Below are positions 6,860 through 8,952 of a DNA stretch of 8,952 bases, one piece after another. The position numbers and the translations under genes were made by a program. Each line of letters opens with the position of its first letter. The first letter of the stretch is position 1. Source of the stretch: an uncultured Erysipelotrichaceae bacterium (lineage in GTDB: Bacteria > Bacillota_I > Bacilli_A > RF39 > UBA660). The DNA lies in contig CACZQI010000019.1 in NCBI GenBank assembly GCA_902783345.1, positions 1 through 8,952 of the forward strand, given 5' to 3'. The notes below the pieces were generated by a model that saw nothing but the letters and a program-made list of their open reading frames with translations, did no database searches and had not been told where the DNA came from.

Positions 6860-7303
6860 ATGGATATTATGGAAGCATTAAATAAAGCTTGTATGTATTT
6901 ACTTTTAGATAATACATTAGAGTGGGAACAAAATAATAAATCCTATAGTGTGTTTAATGAAAAAGAATTTAGTGCAAATAATGGTAAATATATATTATCC
7001 TTATATATATATAAAGCAGTAATAAATGAAGAAAATGATATGTATTATTTTGATACAGTTTATAAACATCGTGATGGAATGATAATCATTACTAATGAAT
7101 CAAGAATTAAAGTTCCTCATAATGATAAATTAATTAATGAAGTTTTAGATGAAAAAGAACTTTTAGAATTTATTGAGATTAATTCAAAAGTAAAAAATAA
7201 TAATTTTTGGTTTCAAAACCATAACTATGATAGATATTTAATTGAATATACTAGTAATTTATATGGAAATATCGAAAAGGAAAAAGAGCTTGTCAAAAGA
7301 TAG
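6860..7303 (+). CDS. Small soluble protein of unknown function
   Basis: I do not recognise this 147-residue protein. It has no signal peptide, no transmembrane segment and no Cys pair that would suggest a metal site. The composition is mixed: a helical N-terminus (MDIMEALNKACMYLLLDN), then alternating strand-like stretches with many aromatics (SYSVF, YILSLYIYKAV, MYYFDTVYKHRDGMIIITN), and a Lys/Glu-rich end. I chose ATG 6860 because GGAGTG (6848-6853) is an SD 6 nt upstream. An in-frame GTG at 6851 lies inside that SD and is not the start. The stop TAG is inside the terminator hairpin. It has its own strong promoter and probably its own transcript, though it points the same way as the peptidase-like gene 60 nt downstream. 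It could be a small enzyme partner or an immunity/regulatory protein; nothing in the sequence decides. Confidence 0.75.
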   Translation: MDIMEALNKACMYLLLDNTLEWEQNNKSYSVFNEKEFSANNGKYILSLYIYKAVINEENDMYYFDTVYKHRDGMIIITNESRIKVPHNDKLINEVLDEKELLEFIEINSKVKNNNFWFQNHNYDRYLIEYTSNLYGNIEKEKELVKR

Positions 7304-7310
7304 GCTTTTT
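7283..7310 (+). terminator. Intrinsic terminator overlapping the stop of the small hypothetical gene
   Basis: A 12-bp stem with three G-T pairs joins 7283-7294 to 7299-7310 around an AAAA loop. The arm cores are GAGCTTGTC and GATAGGCTT, and the 3' arm ends in TTTTT. The TAG stop (7301-7303) is in the 3' arm. The T-tract is short because part of it pairs, so termination may be partial and allow some readthrough into the next gene. Confidence 0.65.
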
Positions 7311-7333
7311 AAGTTAATTACATAATTAATAAA

Positions 7334-7342
7334 TGATATTAT
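7334..7342 (+). promoter_or_regulatory. Possible extended -10 promoter of the HExxH gene
   Basis: TGATATTAT gives an extended -10 (TG at 7334-7335, TATTAT 7337-7342). The sequence at -35 spacing (TTAATT, 7314-7319) is poor. Initiation near 7349 would leave a 15-nt 5' UTR carrying the SD AGGTG (7355-7359). Readthrough from the upstream gene is an alternative source of transcript. Confidence 0.4.
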
Positions 7343-7363
7343 TCGATTGAAAATAGGTGTACT

Positions 7364-8416
7364 ATGGAAAATTTAAAAGAAAAAGAAAAATTTCTTAATG
7401 AAGAATTCAATCATATTTTTAATGCATATTCTGATAATGATAAAATAATATTTGAAAATTTAAAAGATTTAAAAGAATTATTTTTATTAGTTGAAAGATA
7501 TTTAATTAAGTTATATAAAACTTATAAAAATGAAGAGCTTGATTATAATAAAGTAATTAAAATTAATTTTAATGAAAAAATTGAAATAATTAATAACTTT
7601 TATCATAATTTAGGAATTGATTTTGATGTTAATAAATTAATAAATGATGGAACATTTGATATCTTTGCTTTAAATATAGATAGTTTAATTAATAACGATG
7701 GTGCATTAACAGATGGAAGACAAGGAGAAGCTGATAATCATTTTTATATAAGTGTTTTTAATAGTACTTTATTAACTGATGCAATTATTTGGGTTCATGA
7801 AATTTCTCATTATCGCAATGATTCTTTAGGAATAGAGCCAGAAATTAGAAGGCTTTTGACCGAAGCTTTAGCTTTTACTTATGAATATATTTTTATTGAT
7901 TATTTAGATAAAATCGGGTATGAATATGAAGGAGTATTGTTTAAGTTAAATGAAACAAAGAGTTTATTTAGGATTATATATGACTGCTATTATGTGATGA
8001 ATTTTTTAATAACATATGATACTTTCGGCAAAATAAGTAAAGAAAACTATTTAAAACTATTTAGTAATAATTCGTATGAAGATGATTTTAAAAGGTTTAT
8101 GTATATAATTGATAATATACCAATTAGGGAAATCATTCAATATAGTATTGCAGTGCCATTAGCAATTTATATGTATGAGGAATATAAAAAAGATAATTCA
8201 TTTATTCTAAAAATAGAAAAGTTAAATGAAAGCGTCAAATCTAAGAGTTTAGCTGAATGCCTAAATATTATAGGTATTGTTAATTATAATGAAAACGGTC
8301 TTTTAGATAGTCAAAATATTGAAAAAATAAAAAATGCTTTAGTTAATTTAAATAAAGAAATAGAAAATGGCTTAGTAAAAATTTATGCTAAAAATAATCA
8401 AAATAAAAAATTATGA
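7364..8416 (+). CDS. Short M3-like (oligoendopeptidase F-like) zinc metallopeptidase
   Basis: A 350-residue cytoplasmic protein (no signal or membrane segment) that looks like a gluzincin peptidase. HEISH at 145-149 gives two His ligands and the catalytic Glu146. E167 followed by E174 (TEALAFTYE) matches the E-x6-E block after HExxH in M3 peptidases. Upstream, NNFYHNLGIDF (77-87), DGTFDIF (95-101) and the DGAL...HFYISVFNSTLLTDAIIWVHE order resemble the M3 lead-in to the active site. Downstream, IQYSIAVPLAIYMYEEY (258-274) resembles the M3 C-terminal 'YS.a...A' helix. It differs from full PepF/M3 enzymes (about 600 residues): the N-terminal half is missing and the HExxH-to-Glu gap is about six residues shorter. 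It may be a peptide-trimming enzyme with an open cleft or a divergent relative. The start is supported by AGGTG 4 nt upstream. The stop is TGA. Confidence 0.7.
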   Translation: MENLKEKEKFLNEEFNHIFNAYSDNDKIIFENLKDLKELFLLVERYLIKLYKTYKNEELDYNKVIKINFNEKIEIINNFYHNLGIDFDVNKLINDGTFDIFALNIDSLINNDGALTDGRQGEADNHFYISVFNSTLLTDAIIWVHEISHYRNDSLGIEPEIRRLLTEALAFTYEYIFIDYLDKIGYEYEGVLFKLNETKSLFRIIYDCYYVMNFLITYDTFGKISKENYLKLFSNNSYEDDFKRFMYIIDNIPIREIIQYSIAVPLAIYMYEEYKKDNSFILKIEKLNESVKSKSLAECLNIIGIVNYNENGLLDSQNIEKIKNALVNLNKEIENGLVKIYAKNNQNKKL

Positions 8417-8429
8417 AAAATAGGGAAGG

Positions 8430-8453
8430 GCTTATCAATTTGATAGGCTTTTT
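8430..8453 (+). terminator. Intrinsic terminator after the HExxH gene
   Basis: An 8-bp stem pairs GCTTATCA (8430-8437) with TGATAGGC (8441-8448) around ATT, followed by TTTTT. It isolates the strong rpsJ promoter from upstream transcription. The sequence closely resembles the terminator at 7283-7310. Confidence 0.85.
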
Positions 8454-8502
8454 ACTTTTAAATAAATATTTGCAAAAAACTAGAAAAATCGCAATATTTC
8501 TC

Positions 8503-8530
8503 TTGAAATTCATATAATTTATGGTATAAT
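8503..8530 (+). promoter_or_regulatory. Strong promoter of the S10 operon
   Basis: TTGAAA (8503-8508), a 16-nt spacer and consensus TATAAT (8525-8530) with extended TG (8522-8523). Two A-tracts about 10 bp apart (8474-8479, 8484-8488) lie just upstream of the -35 and could form an UP element. Initiation is expected near 8537, at the start of the structured leader. Confidence 0.8.
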
Positions 8531-8536
8531 TTACAT

Positions 8537-8660
8537 TGGTTTGACTGGCTTAGATGTGCGAGGTTGCTGATACACTAGGTTAAGTTGTTAAATTTAATTT
8601 AGATATCAGGTTAATTCGTTACGGAGCTATGCCCGTGCAAAGATATGGACGAAAGGAGGA
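8537..8660 (+). promoter_or_regulatory. S10 ribosomal-protein operon leader RNA
   Basis: A ~125-nt untranslated leader lies between the promoter and rpsJ. A long stem-loop covers 8567-8609: a 6-bp helix CTGATA/TATCAG (8567-8572 with 8604-8609), a small internal loop, then a 12-bp helix (8575-8586 with 8591-8602, a few G-T pairs) capped by GTTA. The flanking single strands GATGTGCGAGGTTG (8553-8566) and CGGAGCTATGCCCG (8622-8635) look like the conserved parts of Firmicutes S10-operon leaders as I remember them. In bacteria such leaders let an operon-encoded r-protein repress its own synthesis; which protein binds here cannot be read from the sequence. The leader ends at the SD. Confidence 0.7.
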
Positions 8661-8667
8661 CATGAAA

Positions 8668-8952
8668 ATGTCAAAAGTAAGAATCAAACTAAAAGCTTAT
8701 GATCATAGAGTGCTTGATAATGCGGCTGCAAAAATCGCGCAAACTCTAAAAAGAACAGGAGCCGAGGTAAGTGGACCTGTACCACTACCAACTGAGGTAC
8801 AAAAAATCACTGTTCTAAGAGCAGTTCACAAGTATAAAGATGCTCGTGAACAATTCGAAATGCGTACGCATAAAAGACTTATTGATATTAAGGATCCTAG
8901 TAAGGATGTAATGGATGCTTTAACTCACTTAGATATTCCAAGTGGCGTTGAC
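8668..8952 (+). CDS. rpsJ: Ribosomal protein S10 / transcription factor NusE (3' end outside window)
   Basis: S10 is a 30S head protein and, as NusE, a partner of NusB/NusG in antitermination. The 95 visible residues begin [17 protein letters not shown] and include [20 protein letters not shown], the [14 protein letters not shown] block and the end LDIPSGVD. The family is about 102 residues, so only the last few codons are missing. AGGAGG (8654-8659) is 8 nt before ATG 8668. The in-frame ATG at 8662 is only 2 nt from the SD, and an in-frame ATG at 8629 lies in the leader. Codon use (ATC, CTA, CGT) is richer than in neighbouring genes, as expected for a highly expressed gene. It should be the first gene of the S10 operon, which would continue past the window. 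Confidence 0.97.
   Translation, partial: MSKVRIKLKAYDHRVLDNAAAKIAQTLKRTGAEVSGPVPLPTEVQKITVLRAVHKYKDAREQFEMRTHKRLIDIKDPSKDVMDALTHLDIPSGVD

Noticed and set aside
8414..8445. Possible mycoplasma-type code (UGA = Trp) extending the HExxH protein past the TGA
   Set aside because: All Trp codons examined are TGG, and the extension would run through the terminator hairpin. TGA as a stop is simpler.
8629..8667. N-terminal extension of S10 from an in-frame ATG in the leader ([11 protein letters not shown]...)
   Set aside because: It would translate the conserved leader and the SD itself. The AGGAGG is placed correctly only for ATG 8668, and S10 proteins begin at this point.
1..8952. Mobile elements, CRISPR arrays, tRNA or rRNA genes, phage integration sites
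   Set aside because: I saw no transposase or integrase motifs, regularly spaced repeats, cloverleaf-like sequences or rRNA signatures on either strand. Gaps between genes are short and accounted for by terminators, promoters and the S10 leader.

Overview
This window comes from an AT-rich, low-GC Gram-positive genome. The gene order infB-rbfA-...-truB, a strong rpsJ (S10-operon) promoter with a structured leader, and Firmicutes-type Shine-Dalgarno sites all point to Bacillota. The very high A+T, small intergenic gaps and a monomeric [FeFe]-hydrogenase suggest an anaerobic, reduced-genome member, for example an uncultured gut Bacilli/Mollicutes relative. That placement is inference. Every Trp I checked is TGG and one gene ends in TGA, so the standard bacterial code (UGA = stop) fits.

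Layout. Positions 1-3751 hold the 3' part of a translation/RNA operon: infB (5' end cut off by the window), rbfA, an unexpected GNAT-like gene and truB, all overlapping or nearly so, closed by a terminator that starts on the truB stop codon. Positions 3775-4446 hold a single-gene unit for a secreted, lysozyme-like glucosaminidase. Its promoter lies so close to the ATG that the mRNA looks leaderless. Positions 4432-5833 hold a monomeric [FeFe]-hydrogenase with an N-terminal rubredoxin-like zinc/iron knuckle. It converges on a minus-strand polyprenyl-phosphate glycosyltransferase (5834-6775), and the two share a bidirectional terminator. Divergent overlapping promoters (6794-6836) then drive the glycosyltransferase one way and a small unknown protein (6860-7303) the other. 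Next comes a 350-residue HExxH protein resembling a miniature M3 (oligoendopeptidase F-like) peptidase. Positions 8430-8952 hold a terminator, a strong promoter, the S10 leader RNA and the start of rpsJ, cut off by the window end.

How it fits together. Both ends are core translation genes (initiation factor IF2, 30S maturation, tRNA pseudouridylation, ribosomal protein S10). The middle is a row of mostly single-gene units for cell-envelope work (glucosaminidase, lipid-linked sugar transfer), fermentation (H2) and two poorly understood proteins. Several transcription units share a compact style: extended -10 promoters, 5' UTRs of roughly 0-20 nt, and intrinsic terminators whose hairpins contain the stop codon. 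I saw no tRNA, rRNA, CRISPR array, insertion sequence or integrase, and no gene-free stretch above 300 bases. The best candidates for something new are the miniature M3-like peptidase with its small neighbour, the leaderless glucosaminidase, and the stop-codon-embedded terminators.
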